Source: Chloroflexota bacterium
GTDB taxonomy: Bacteria > Chloroflexota > Dehalococcoidia > Lucifugimonadales > UBA3495
Reading direction: 5' to 3'
NCBI GenBank assembly: GCA_022568195.1
Contig: JADFFS010000008.1
Span: 1-47,457 of the forward strand
Length of the DNA stretch: 47,457 bases
How positions within the stretch are numbered: position 1 is the stretch's first letter; every line of letters begins with the position of its first letter. Made by a program: the position numbers and the translations under genes. The notes under the pieces were generated by a model that worked only from the letters and a program-made list of their open reading frames with translations, had not been told where the DNA came from and did not search any database. This document shows, in pieces, positions 33,562 through 42,229 of this stretch.

Positions 33562-34542
33562 CTAAGTGACAGTGCCGGTTAATGAGCCAGGCCAATCGGC
33601 GGAGCCATAGGAGGATTCCACGAGTTGCATCGCGGAGGAATAGGGCTCCGCGTTCTTGTTCGCTACTAGCTCCAGAGTGGCCACGAAATCCGGGTTGCTG
33701 TGCATCATCGCTCGCAAACGGCGTCCCACCTCCTCTTCCACAGTCTCCAAAAACTCCTGTTTTCGCCGTTGGCTCCGGCGGGTGGCCAACTCTGAGGAGG
33801 TGGTGATGTACTGGCGGTGTTCCTCCACCTTGTCCCAAAGTTCGCTGATGCCATCCCCGGACCGGGCCTGGGTCAATACCACGGGAGGGGTCCAATCTGG
33901 TTGGGTAGGCGCCATTTGAAGCATAGCTCTGATTGTGGTTGCCATCTGTTCAGACCCGTCCCGGTCAGCTTTATTCACCACGTACAGATCGGCGATTTCC
34001 ATGATACCGGCTTTCAAGGTCTGGATGGCATCGCCCGATTCCGGCATCAAGGTCACAACGACCGTATCGGCTACCCCCATTATGCCCAACTCCGACTGTC
34101 CCACCCCAACGGTCTCCACCAAGACTAGATCGGTCCCCGCCGCGTCCAACAACCGCACCATCCCCTTGATGATGCGGGGCAACCCGCCAGATTGGCCCCG
34201 AGTCGCCACACTACGAATGAAGACTCCCGAATCCAGGTAATGACGCTGCATCCTGATGCGGTCGCCAAGCAAAGCCCCGCCCGTGAAGGGACTAGATGGA
34301 TCAACGCCAAGGATGCCAACGGTCAAACCCTGTTGACGTAGTAACTCGGTGAGCCGGTCCACGATGGTGCTCTTGCCCGCGCCGGGCGGTCCTGTGATCC
34401 CCACAGTATAGGCTCCGCCGGTGTGAGGATCGATTTCCTTGAGCACCTGGGACGTTGCCGGGTCATGCCTTTCCAGTAAGGAAATAACCTGAGAGAGAGC
34501 GCGCTTGTCACCTGCCAACAACCGCTGGGAAGCTCGTGTCAT
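33562..34542 (-). CDS. meaB: MeaB/ArgK-type GTPase chaperone of methylmalonyl-CoA mutase
   Basis: A 326-residue G3E-family GTPase. Walker A is GPPGAGKST at 51-59, followed by VGILGVDPSSPFTGGALLGDRIRM, a hallmark of MeaB, then ETVGVGQSE (switch II) and VVNKAD (guanine specificity). It loads and protects adenosylcobalamin in methylmalonyl-CoA mutase or a related acyl-CoA mutase. No mutase subunit is encoded in this window, so its partner must lie elsewhere. Its presence implies B12-dependent propionyl-CoA or branched acyl-CoA metabolism, in line with the acyl-CoA genes here. Confidence 0.92.
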   Translation of the reverse strand: MTRASQRLLAGDKRALSQVISLLERHDPATSQVLKEIDPHTGGAYTVGITGPPGAGKSTIVDRLTELLRQQGLTVGILGVDPSSPFTGGALLGDRIRMQRHYLDSGVFIRSVATRGQSGGLPRIIKGMVRLLDAAGTDLVLVETVGVGQSELGIMGVADTVVVTLMPESGDAIQTLKAGIMEIADLYVVNKADRDGSEQMATTIRAMLQMAPTQPDWTPPVVLTQARSGDGISELWDKVEEHRQYITTSSELATRRSQRRKQEFLETVEEEVGRRLRAMMHSNPDFVATLELVANKNAEPYSSAMQLVESSYGSADWPGSLTGTVT

Positions 34543-34903
34543 CGGCAGAGACTCCGGAGCCTTGCGAGGGGTTGAAAATCTGGGGATTGGGAGCCTGCAT
34601 GGACACTAGCACCCTCCCCAAGCTGCGTCAAGACAGCGCTCAGGGGGCGGATTCTGTGAAAAACCAGTGAATAAGATGTGAACAGCGTGCTCATTCGCTG
34701 GCATAAGCATTGAACGATTGAAGGACCACCACCACAACCTCCCCACTCTGTTACGCAATTGGTTACAGAGCGTTCACAATATATTCATAAATTGCCGGAT
34801 ATATGCTGCTGATTATCTCGAAACATAATAGTTTTGCGGTGATGTCGAAAACTGAACCGCGGGATTGTTGGCCTCGCGCCCGGCGCCGCGCCCATGTGGG
34901 CGG
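34543..34903. other. AT-richer intergenic gap with a dyad at 34746-34770
   Basis: No gene was recognised in this 361-base gap. CTCTGTTAC and GTTACAGAG form an 8-of-9 dyad around GCAATTG at 34746-34770. It could be an operator or stem-loop between the cysS fusion and meaB, which run in the same direction. AT-rich segments around 34775-34840 may hold the meaB promoter, but no clear consensus was found. Confidence 0.4.
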
Positions 34904-37105
34904 TCAGTGGTGGAAGAAGGAGCTTCCCACGCCCTGGGCCTCGGGGTTGATCAGCAGGTCGGGGCGATTGCCCCAGCGCCGGAGGAACCTGCCGAAGTTC
35001 TTGCGGCTCAGTTCGTCTCTCTGATTTTCGTCCAATTCGGTCCATTGGCGATGCTCGTGCCGCACCAAAGGCAGACTGATGTCGGCGATTATATGATATC
35101 CCTTTTCCTTAAACTGGAAGCAGTAGTCGATATCCAGGTTTCGGTAAAAACGGAAGCACTCCCGCATAAGGCCGACGGTGGGCAGCAACTCCCGGCGAAA
35201 GGCCATGCAGTAAGCTTGCATCGCATCGGCTTCGCCCTGTTCCACCTCTTCGTGGAAGTGCTGCATGTCGTCGGTGGTCAACCCGTAGGGGCCAAAGATA
35301 CCTACGGACTGGTCGGCCAAGCGCTCTCCGATGGGTGCAAGGATGTCGCCGACTATCTCGGCTGACCCGTCGAGGATTATTATGTTCTTACCTCGGCTCT
35401 GTTTCAGACCGATATTTTTACCTGCGGCATCCCCCACGTTGTGGTCGCAGTGGATCACCCGTACCTTGGGATTATTGGCCTGGAAATCCTCCAGCCAATC
35501 GCCGGTACCGTCGGTGGAGCCGTTGTCTATCACTATGACTTCGCTGGAATAGCCCTCTGAGTACCGTAGCATGCTGCCGACACACCGCTGCACATCCTCT
35601 GGATGCCCATAGGCGTTCAAGATGAACGTGAAATCGAACTCGGACGGGCTGCCCAGGTACGATTCCACTTCCCGCGAGGAAGAGACCGAGGGCCACCGCT
35701 CCAACTGTTGCTCCATGGCCGTCTTGGGCCGGATGCGAGGGACCCCGGTGGTATCCTCCAACAGATATCCTTGGGACGCGACCTCAGACCGCAGGGCATC
35801 GGCCGCCGTGTAGTCCGACTGGTCCCGGAGGCTGCCTCGCCGGCTGACGGTCACGGCCACGGGTTCCGGGACGTTATAGCTGGCCGGTACTTGGTCCAAA
35901 TCCAGGCCGAAGATCTGATCGAACTCCAGCATAAGTGCCAATTTGGCTTGACCCGGCAAGTCAGACCGCACCAGTTCCCAGGTTAGAGACAGGGCCCCCG
36001 GCATGTCCAGGTCGTTTTCCACCAACCTCCAGAACCTCTGGCGCCACTCTTCGATATCCACGGCCGAGCCGTTCAGAGGCGGCAGGTTTTTCCAAGTCCA
36101 GACCCGGTTGCGCAGATTGGTCAGGGCCTTTTCCGCTGCCTTCAGAGAGGTGAAGGTGAAGTTCATCCGGTGCCGGTAGCGAATGGTCAAGCACAGGTAG
36201 CGGAAGGAAAGGGGGTCAAAGCCCCGGGAAATCAGCTCGTCCAAGAGGAATACGTTGCCCGACGATTTGGCCATCTTGGCGCCATCGGCCAAAAGGTGCT
36301 GGGCATGCACCCAGTACCGGACGTGCGGCTTGCCGAAGGCGCCCTCGCTCTGGGCGATCTCGTCTTCGTGGTGGGGGAAGATGTTGTCCACCCCACCGGT
36401 GTGGATGTCGAACTCTTCGCCCAGGTATTTCTCCGCCATGGCCGAGCATTCGATATGCCAGCCGGGAAACCCGTCGCCCCAGGGACTGGGCCACTTCAAA
36501 TCACGGCCCTCTTCGGCGGCTTTCCATAGGGTGAAGTCTCTGGGGTCCCGTTTAAGGGGGTCGACCTCGGCCCTGACGCCCTCCAGCAGGTCTGCTCCCG
36601 TGTTCCTGGAGAGCTTGCCGTAGCCCTCGAACTTGGACACGTCGAAGTAAACGTTGCCGCCGTTCAGGTAAGCGTAGCCGTTGGCTTCCAACCGTTGGAC
36701 GATGGAGATCATCTCCGGGATGTGGTCGGTAGCCCAAGGGAACTCGTGGGCGGGCATAATGTTGATCCGGGCTTCGTCCCTGTGGAAAGTCTGGGCGTAG
36801 TACTGGGTGATGTCCTGTACCGTCTTGCCTTCGGCCAAAGCCGCCAGAATTACTTTGTCGCCGCCCGTCTCCACCAACTCTTGGCGCATGTGCCCCACGT
36901 CGGTGATGTTCTTGACGTGATAGACTTCGTATCCGCTGGCCTCTATCACCCGGCGAATCCAGTCGGCCATCAGGTAGGTCCGCAGGTTTCCTATGTGCGC
37001 GTCCCGGTACACTGTAGGCCCGCAGGTGTACATGCTGACCGATTTCGCCCGGGCTGGTTGGATCTCTTCGACCCGCTTGGTCAGGGTGTTGTAGATGCTC
37101 AGCAA
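34904..37105 (-). CDS. cysS: Cysteinyl-tRNA synthetase fused to a GT2-like glycosyltransferase domain
   Basis: A 733-residue single open frame. Residues 1-460 are a complete class I CysRS: CGPTVYRDAHIGNLRT with the HIGN motif at 37-40, zinc ligands C28, C220, H245 and E249 at the spacing known from E. coli, KMAKS at 277-281, and the C-terminal SDYTAADALRSEVASQGYLLEDT segment at 430-451. After a linker (about 461-488), residues 489-690 resemble a family 2 glycosyltransferase: DFTFILNAYGHPEDVQRCVGS, VIVIDNGSTDGTGDW at 523-537, NIIILDGSAEI at 574-584 and a late LDIDYCFQFKEKGYHI. The usual DxD is LDGSAE, so metal binding may be altered. The fusion is unusual, and its role is unknown. Confidence 0.88.
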   Translation of the reverse strand: MLSIYNTLTKRVEEIQPARAKSVSMYTCGPTVYRDAHIGNLRTYLMADWIRRVIEASGYEVYHVKNITDVGHMRQELVETGGDKVILAALAEGKTVQDITQYYAQTFHRDEARINIMPAHEFPWATDHIPEMISIVQRLEANGYAYLNGGNVYFDVSKFEGYGKLSRNTGADLLEGVRAEVDPLKRDPRDFTLWKAAEEGRDLKWPSPWGDGFPGWHIECSAMAEKYLGEEFDIHTGGVDNIFPHHEDEIAQSEGAFGKPHVRYWVHAQHLLADGAKMAKSSGNVFLLDELISRGFDPLSFRYLCLTIRYRHRMNFTFTSLKAAEKALTNLRNRVWTWKNLPPLNGSAVDIEEWRQRFWRLVENDLDMPGALSLTWELVRSDLPGQAKLALMLEFDQIFGLDLDQVPASYNVPEPVAVTVSRRGSLRDQSDYTAADALRSEVASQGYLLEDTTGVPRIRPKTAMEQQLERWPSVSSSREVESYLGSPSEFDFTFILNAYGHPEDVQRCVGSMLRYSEGYSSEVIVIDNGSTDGTGDWLEDFQANNPKVRVIHCDHNVGDAAGKNIGLKQSRGKNIIILDGSAEIVGDILAPIGERLADQSVGIFGPYGLTTDDMQHFHEEVEQGEADAMQAYCMAFRRELLPTVGLMRECFRFYRNLDIDYCFQFKEKGYHIIADISLPLVRHEHRQWTELDENQRDELSRKNFGRFLRRWGNRPDLLINPEAQGVGSSFFHH

Positions 37106-37332
37106 CCTGGTTCCCCCTTAGCCCTACTGTTCGGAAGTTTACCATGATTACGGGCGGATTTGCATCTGAATCCCCTAACCAATGCCGAAGGTTCGGATAG
37201 CCCTGGCTGGCCTCCTTGGCCTGTTGGGTTGAGATGGGTTGATTCTAGCTGTCGATCTGATTCAGCGAGGCCTTTAGTTGGACCGGTCCGCCGGTGACGC
37301 TTATGCGCTTGCTCAATAATTTGCCGCCACCG

Positions 37333-38460
37333 CTAGGCGATCGCAGCCTGGGCGAACCGGCCGGGATCGAACTCTACGATGGGCAACTGGGTCTCCCCAT
37401 TGGCAATCAGGTCTGCGATGGACTTGCCGATACCGGGACTGAGCAGCACGCCCTTTTTGCCGGCTCCCGTGGCCAGGTAAACGTTGTCCCATCCCGGCAT
37501 CCTCCCGATGATGGGAAGCCAGTCGGGAGTCACCGGCCGCAGGCACGCAGTCTGGAGCGCTACCCTGGCTTGGTCCATGTCCGGCACCAGACGCACGGCG
37601 CCTTCCAGGATCGACTGGCGGGCAGAATCGCTGGTATTTTTATCGAAGCCTTGCCACTCCTCGGTGGTGCCGCACCATACCAAGCCGTCCGGCTTGGGGT
37701 GAAGGGAACCGCCGCCTCCTGACAGGTCGTGGGATAAGCTCGGCCCCGGCAGCTCCATCCGGAGGATTTCTCCCTTGAGCGGGTCCACCGGAATGTATGC
37801 GTCCAGCCAGGGTTCGGCTCTCCGGGACCAAGGGCCCATGGCCAGCACCACTTGGCCGCAGGAGATTTTTCCATCGGCCAGCAACACCTCGGTGACTTCG
37901 CTGTCGGAGCGCTCCAGGCCGAGCACCGTTGCGGAGCGGGATTCCGCGCCCCGGCTCTCGGCAGCTTGCAGCAGGGCCAGCGTGAACTTGTAGCTGTCCA
38001 ATGCGGCGTTGCCCCTGGCGTACACTCCCCGGATGGCGTTGGGCGAGACGCGAGGCTCCAAGTAGAGGACCTCTCTGGAATCCAGCCATCGGGCTTCGAA
38101 GCCCTCGACTGGGGCAAAAAGGTCCACGGTTTCCTGCAACTCCGGTAACTCGGCTTCGTCGAAAGCGACCTTGATCAGGGAGATGACCCGCCCGTCGTAG
38201 TCGATACCCGTCTCTTCTCCCAACACGTCCCACAGCTTGGTGTGCATGCGGTAGGACTCGATGGCCAATGGTCCCAGAGGTCCTGGTATGCAAGTTCCCT
38301 GCAATGGGTTGAGCCCTCCGGCGGAGAAGCCCGAGGCCTGGCTGGCTACCCCCTCCCGCTCGATGACGGTGGATTTGATACCGGCTTGGGCCAGGTAGTA
38401 AGCAACCGAGCAACCGGCCGCCCCGCCACCTATTATGACAACATCGCTGGTTTGCGCCAT
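37333..38460 (-). CDS. DAO-family FAD-dependent amine oxidase, glycine/sarcosine oxidase-like
   Basis: A 375-residue flavoprotein with an N-terminal FAD Rossmann motif (DVVIIGGGAAGCSVAYYLAQAG, residues 6-27), SQASGFSAGGLNP near residue 40, and the C-terminal FAD contact TPDWLPIIGRMPGWDNVYLATGAGKKGVLLSP near 315-345. This architecture is that of D-amino-acid oxidase, glycine oxidase (ThiO) and sarcosine oxidase. The usual C-terminal GHxxxG is GAGKKG here. No thiazole genes adjoin, so ThiO is not asserted. It oxidises an amine or amino acid with release of H2O2. Confidence 0.85.
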   Translation of the reverse strand: MAQTSDVVIIGGGAAGCSVAYYLAQAGIKSTVIEREGVASQASGFSAGGLNPLQGTCIPGPLGPLAIESYRMHTKLWDVLGEETGIDYDGRVISLIKVAFDEAELPELQETVDLFAPVEGFEARWLDSREVLYLEPRVSPNAIRGVYARGNAALDSYKFTLALLQAAESRGAESRSATVLGLERSDSEVTEVLLADGKISCGQVVLAMGPWSRRAEPWLDAYIPVDPLKGEILRMELPGPSLSHDLSGGGGSLHPKPDGLVWCGTTEEWQGFDKNTSDSARQSILEGAVRLVPDMDQARVALQTACLRPVTPDWLPIIGRMPGWDNVYLATGAGKKGVLLSPGIGKSIADLIANGETQLPIVEFDPGRFAQAAIA

Positions 38461-38609
38461 GAATGTTCCCCCTGTGCCGGTTTTGTTCTGAAAATCGCCC
38501 GCCTATTCTAGCCCAAAGAACCAGACCCCGAAAGCTCTCCATTGGGCGCCCCGAATGGCGTGGCATGCCAGGGGAATCCTGGGTAAAATAGGAAAACCGG
38601 GAGGTGACC

Positions 38610-38858
38610 ATGCCCATTTACGAATACTATTGCGTCCAATGCGACGCCGAATATGAAATAATGCGGTCCGTGTCTCAGATCGATGAACCCGCCCCATGCC
38701 GGGTTTGCGGACAGCCCGGGCGAAGACAGCTATCCACCTTTTCCTTCAAGTCAAATACTTTTACGGCTCCCCATCTCAAGCCGGCGAGGGGAAAACCGTT
38801 ACGTTCCCACAACCGGGAGGCGGCGCCAGGGCCTTCGGGCGGGAAGGCCTCGGAATAG
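38610..38858 (+). CDS. FmdB-family zinc ribbon protein
   Basis: An 82-residue protein starting MPIYEYYCVQCDAEYEIMRSV, the FmdB zinc-ribbon signature, with cysteine pairs CVQC and CRVCG. The rest is a basic, Pro/Gly-rich tail. The ATG at 38610 is preferred over a GTG two codons upstream because GGGAGG is correctly spaced. FmdB proteins are putative regulators of unknown partner. It is divergent from the DAO-type oxidase. Confidence 0.85.
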   Translation: MPIYEYYCVQCDAEYEIMRSVSQIDEPAPCRVCGQPGRRQLSTFSFKSNTFTAPHLKPARGKPLRSHNREAAPGPSGGKASE

Positions 38859-38875
38859 ATTGCAGTTGAGGATGG

Positions 38876-38947
38876 AAATCCCCCCAACCCCCCTTTATTA
38901 AAGGGGGGCGCTGTGACCAATTTGCTGAATCAGGCGAGGGGGGATTT
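38876..38947. repeat. Family B palindrome after the FmdB gene
   Basis: AAATCCCCCC...CCCCCCTTTATTAAAGGGGGG, then a further GGGGGGATTT at 38938-38947 closes the element. It starts 18 bases after the FmdB stop codon and lies between converging genes. Confidence 0.65.
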
Positions 38948-38962
38948 CGCCCTCATTCCCAG

Positions 38963-39304
38963 TCAAGAAGAAGAAGCGCCCCCAGCACGCCCGGCGTTGC
39001 AGGGAATGCAGGTGCAGATCGAGCGTAGAAACCGGAAGGTGTAGATGCCGGTGTAGTGGGTGTCGCTCCAGAGAAACTGCAGGGCGTAGTTGCCAACCGG
39101 CAGGTGGTCAACCGCTTTCACGTCTTCCGGGACCGACTCGGGGTCCAGCCTCGGGTTACCGCTCATCTCATCGACGCAATTGGCGCACTGGCAGCGCAGC
39201 CGCAGATACCTGTGGGGAAAGGGGCTGCGGTGGCCGTCGTCCCACAGCACCACGATCGCGTCGTCGTTCAGTGACACTTCCTTGGGGAATATTGCCTCTT
39301 CCAT
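38963..39304 (-). CDS. DUF971 domain protein (gamma-butyrobetaine hydroxylase N-terminal-like)
   Basis: A 113-residue protein matching the DUF971 pattern: VVLWDDGHRSPFPHRYLRLRCQCANCVDEMSG (about 18-49), VGNYALQFLWSDTHYTGIYTFRFLRSIC (about 70-97). The domain is common as a stand-alone protein near iron-sulfur or folate genes, but its function is not fixed. Cysteine groups at CQCANC and CTCIPC could bind metal. It is 37 bases upstream of the ThDP gene's stop codon side and transcribed in the same direction as that gene. Confidence 0.78.
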   Translation of the reverse strand: MEEAIFPKEVSLNDDAIVVLWDDGHRSPFPHRYLRLRCQCANCVDEMSGNPRLDPESVPEDVKAVDHLPVGNYALQFLWSDTHYTGIYTFRFLRSICTCIPCNAGRAGGASSS

Positions 39305-39330
39305 ATAGCTATCAGCTTTCAGCCGTCAGG
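39303..39330. repeat. Short family C segment
   Basis: ATAGCTATCAGCTTTCAGCCGTCAG resembles the family C arms at 14716-14786 and lies in the gap between the ThDP enzyme and the DUF971 gene. Confidence 0.4.
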
Positions 39331-39341
39331 GATGTGCCGAA

Positions 39342-41039
39342 TCACGCACCGGCCTGCGGAGCCTGAACGTCGGACAGGCGGGCTGGCCGGGGCATTTCGT
39401 CGGGGTCGATGGGTATCTCGATGATGCTGGGACCGTCCACTTGCAACGCCTCAAGGAAGGCGTCGCCAATCTCCTCGGGACGCTCCACGTAAAACCCGGT
39501 TCCGCCGAATAGCTCAGCGTAACGGTCGAACCGGGGATTGCTGATGTCCGCGCCCACGTAACGCTCGTTGAAGGCGTGACGCTGGTAGGCTTTTTCCGAG
39601 CCCCAGCAGCCGTTGTTCATGATGACCGTCACCACTTTCAACCCGTAACGTACCGCGGTTTCAAACTCCTGGGCGTTGAACAGGAATCCACCGTCTCCGT
39701 TGAAGTTTATCACCGGCCGGTTGGGCGCGGCGAACTTGGCGCCCAACGACGCCGGGAAGCTGAAGCCCAACCCCCCCAGGTCCAAAGAGGTCAGCAGGCT
39801 TCTGGGTTCGTAGAAATTGAGACGGTCCTGCCCAAAGTTAGGCGCCAAGCCGGCGTCCAAGGCAACGATGGCGTCCCGAGGCATCACGCGGCGTATCTCG
39901 GCGTAGACGCGCTGGGGCTTAACGGGCAGACCACTGAGCCTACCTTCATCCTCCAGCCGCTGCTTGCGGCGGGCGAACCAATCGCCGATCTCGGCGACCC
40001 ACTGCTGGCTGGGCCGGGGTTCACCTTGCCGGACGCGTTCCAGTAGGCTCTCCATGACCGCCTTGGCGTCCCCTTCAATGCCCACCGCCACCGGGTAATT
40101 GCGGCCCAACTCCTCGGGGTCGATCTCGATCTGGATGATGCTGGCGTCCGCCGGAATGAAGCGGTTGTCGTAGAAGGTGGTGGACTGGCTCAGCCTGGTG
40201 CCCACGGCCAGAATAACATCCGCCTGGCGGCATGCGTCGATGCCCTCCTCGCTGCCCAATCGCCCCAGGTGGCCCAGGAAATAAGGGTCGTCGTTGGGGA
40301 CAGCATCGGCCCGTCCGTAAGAGGTTACTATGGGTGCGCCCACCATGTGGGCCATGCGGACAACCTCGTCACCGGCGTTGCTCCACAGCACGCCGCCTCC
40401 CGCCAGGATTACCGGGCGCTGGGCCGAAAGCAGCAAATTGGCTGCCTTCTCCACGAGGTTCCGGTCGCCCGGGGCCCTGGTTTGTCCCGACCGGTAGGTG
40501 TTGGGAGGCAACAGGTCCAGCTCGATTTCAGCTCCCGGCAGCAGGTCCCTGGGTATGTCGATCATCACCGGCCCCATCTTGCCGGAGGTGGCGACGCGAA
40601 AAGCGTGACGCAGGGCATCGGGCAGGCGCTCTATTTTATTGATGGGAAACGCGGCCTTGGTAATCGGCCGGAACAAAGCTACTTGGTCGAACTCTTGGGT
40701 CGAGCCGCGATACTGGTGGTCCCGAGACGCCGACGGCGCCAGCACTATCACCGGCGAGTGGGCCACGAAAGCCGAACCGATGCCGTAGGTCAGGTTCAAC
40801 ACGCCGGGTCCGTTGGTGGCCAAGCAGACGCTGGGCTTGCCGGAAATCCGGCTGAAACCGTCGGCCATCAGCGCCGCCCCTTGCTCGTGACGCACGCCCA
40901 CAAATTCCAGGTCATCCCGGTCGTACAGAGGATCCAGAATGTCCAGGAAGGAGGAGCCTACGATGCCGAAGATGTGGGTGACGCCTTCCTGCCGCAACAG
41001 CTCGATAACGGCTTCACCGGCCTTCATCTTCTCAGCCAC
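39342..41039 (-). CDS. ThDP-dependent enzyme, acetolactate synthase/sulfoacetaldehyde acetyltransferase-like
   Basis: About 565 residues in the three-domain acetohydroxyacid synthase fold. The catalytic Glu52 is in VRHEQGAALMADGFSR, the central FAD/structural domain is about 190-345, and the ThDP motif begins NGDGGFLFNAQEFE (GDG at 448-450) and ends MNN at 474-476. Overall style (THIFGIVGSSFLDILDPL) resembles acetolactate synthase and sulfoacetaldehyde acetyltransferase; the related oxalyl-CoA decarboxylase is also possible. The substrate cannot be decided by eye. The GTG at 41039 is chosen because GGAGG lies eight bases before it; an ATG follows four codons later. It is divergent from a crotonase gene. 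Confidence 0.85.
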   Translation of the reverse strand: MAEKMKAGEAVIELLRQEGVTHIFGIVGSSFLDILDPLYDRDDLEFVGVRHEQGAALMADGFSRISGKPSVCLATNGPGVLNLTYGIGSAFVAHSPVIVLAPSASRDHQYRGSTQEFDQVALFRPITKAAFPINKIERLPDALRHAFRVATSGKMGPVMIDIPRDLLPGAEIELDLLPPNTYRSGQTRAPGDRNLVEKAANLLLSAQRPVILAGGGVLWSNAGDEVVRMAHMVGAPIVTSYGRADAVPNDDPYFLGHLGRLGSEEGIDACRQADVILAVGTRLSQSTTFYDNRFIPADASIIQIEIDPEELGRNYPVAVGIEGDAKAVMESLLERVRQGEPRPSQQWVAEIGDWFARRKQRLEDEGRLSGLPVKPQRVYAEIRRVMPRDAIVALDAGLAPNFGQDRLNFYEPRSLLTSLDLGGLGFSFPASLGAKFAAPNRPVINFNGDGGFLFNAQEFETAVRYGLKVVTVIMNNGCWGSEKAYQRHAFNERYVGADISNPRFDRYAELFGGTGFYVERPEEIGDAFLEALQVDGPSIIEIPIDPDEMPRPARLSDVQAPQAGA

Positions 41040-41245
41040 GGAAAAAACCTCCGAATTGGGCAAAATGGGCTCGTCTGGGCGCGATTCCGGTGCCCCGAGC
41101 AGTGTACCACAGTGCGGAGAAACACGAAGCTGGGCCAACGAAGCCGGCCGGGCCCGAGAAATTGACTACCCCTGCGCCAGCCCATAGAATCAGTGGTGCC
41201 TGCGTACCAATGCCGGAACACGCAAGCTATATAGAGGAGGCCCAC

Positions 41246-42019
41246 ATGGCTTACGAGCATATTCTGGTGGAAAAAGAGGAAGGGGTGGCTATTCTCACCA
41301 TGAACCGCCCCGAGGTCCTTAACGCCATGAACTTCCAGCTTACCTACGAGCTCCACGAAGCTGTAATGGGGATGAACGCCGACGACGAGATCGGCTGCAT
41401 AATTATCACCGGAACGGGACAACGCGCCTTCTCCGCGGGAGGCGACATCCACGAACAACGAGAGGAAGCCAAAGGCAACATATCGGAAGCGCGCAGGCTG
41501 CATGGCCACGAGCGCACCGGGTGGTCCTACGATATTTCAGCATCGCCCAAGCCGGTTATCGGCATGATGAACGGCCTGGCCCACGGAGGGGCAGCAGTAT
41601 TGTCATCGTCGCTGGATTTCCGGGTCGGCTGCGAGCACTGCAACTTCCGCTTTCTGGCGGCCTCTTACGGCCGGATCAACTGCACCTGGACGCTGCCCAA
41701 CCAGGTAGGCTGGCCCATGGCCAAGGAGTTGCTGTTTACCGGCCGGGTGGTGGAGGCTGAGGAGGCCTACCGCATCGGATTGTTGAACCACCTGGTGCCC
41801 TGTGCCGAGCTGCGCTCCAAGACCATGGAGCTTGCTACCGTCATTGCCAAGAACCGCCACGAGTCGGTCCAAGGGATCAAGCAGTTGCTGCTTCAGGATA
41901 TGGGCCAGGACCTGCGCCAGCAATGGGAAAATGAGCGCCACTTCACCACCGAGGTGGTGCAGGGCTACGCGGTGGAAGAGGCCTTCCCCGAGTTCCTGGC
42001 GAGGAAAGGCCGGCCCTAG
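41246..42019 (+). CDS. Enoyl-CoA hydratase/isomerase family protein
   Basis: A 257-residue crotonase: [16 protein letters not shown] near residue 13, GTGQRAFSAGGDIHEQRE near residue 54 and MMNGLAHGGAAVLSSSLDFRVG near 110. One of the two classical glutamates is present in MAKELLFTGR; the first site (SYGRINCTWTLPNQ) has none, so it may not be a typical hydratase. GAGGAGG precedes the ATG at 41246, which is preferred over upstream in-frame ATGs. It is divergent from the ThDP enzyme, which may share its pathway. Confidence 0.85.
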   Translation: MAYEHILVEKEEGVAILTMNRPEVLNAMNFQLTYELHEAVMGMNADDEIGCIIITGTGQRAFSAGGDIHEQREEAKGNISEARRLHGHERTGWSYDISASPKPVIGMMNGLAHGGAAVLSSSLDFRVGCEHCNFRFLAASYGRINCTWTLPNQVGWPMAKELLFTGRVVEAEEAYRIGLLNHLVPCAELRSKTMELATVIAKNRHESVQGIKQLLLQDMGQDLRQQWENERHFTTEVVQGYAVEEAFPEFLARKGRP

Positions 42020-42052
42020 CACATCGATTTAGCTCCAGGGGGGAATAATGGC

Positions 42053-42085
42053 GTAGGGGCACGGTGGCACCCCAGGCAGGGGAAC
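42053..42085. repeat. Family A half-element (GTAGGGGCAC)
   Basis: GTAGGGGCACGGTGGCACCCC has the left arm of the GTAGGGGC family but lacks a clean right arm. The rest of 42020-42229 shows only a possible -10 (TAAAAT at 42191-42196) with no good -35. Confidence 0.4.
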
Positions 42086-42229
42086 CGGGCTCCTTCACCT
42101 TTCTATCCTGTCAACCGCCGCGCGGGACCGCTGAAGGTTCGCCCGTGTCTGGGAAAAGTACACGGACTATTTGATCGGTAGCGAATGATGTAAAATAGCC
42201 ACCCAGTAGCTAAAAGAGGTGCGGGTACG

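Noticed and set aside
34904-37105. MshC/mycothiol interpretation of the CysRS fusion
   Set aside because: The synthetase part has a full C-terminal anticodon-side region and the transferase is GT2-like, while mycothiol MshA is a different glycosyltransferase type; no other mycothiol genes are present.
39342-41039. Firm assignment as oxalyl-CoA decarboxylase to complete an oxalate pathway
   Set aside because: The sequence style is closer to acetolactate synthase/sulfoacetaldehyde acetyltransferase, and no formyl-CoA:oxalate transferase is adjacent.
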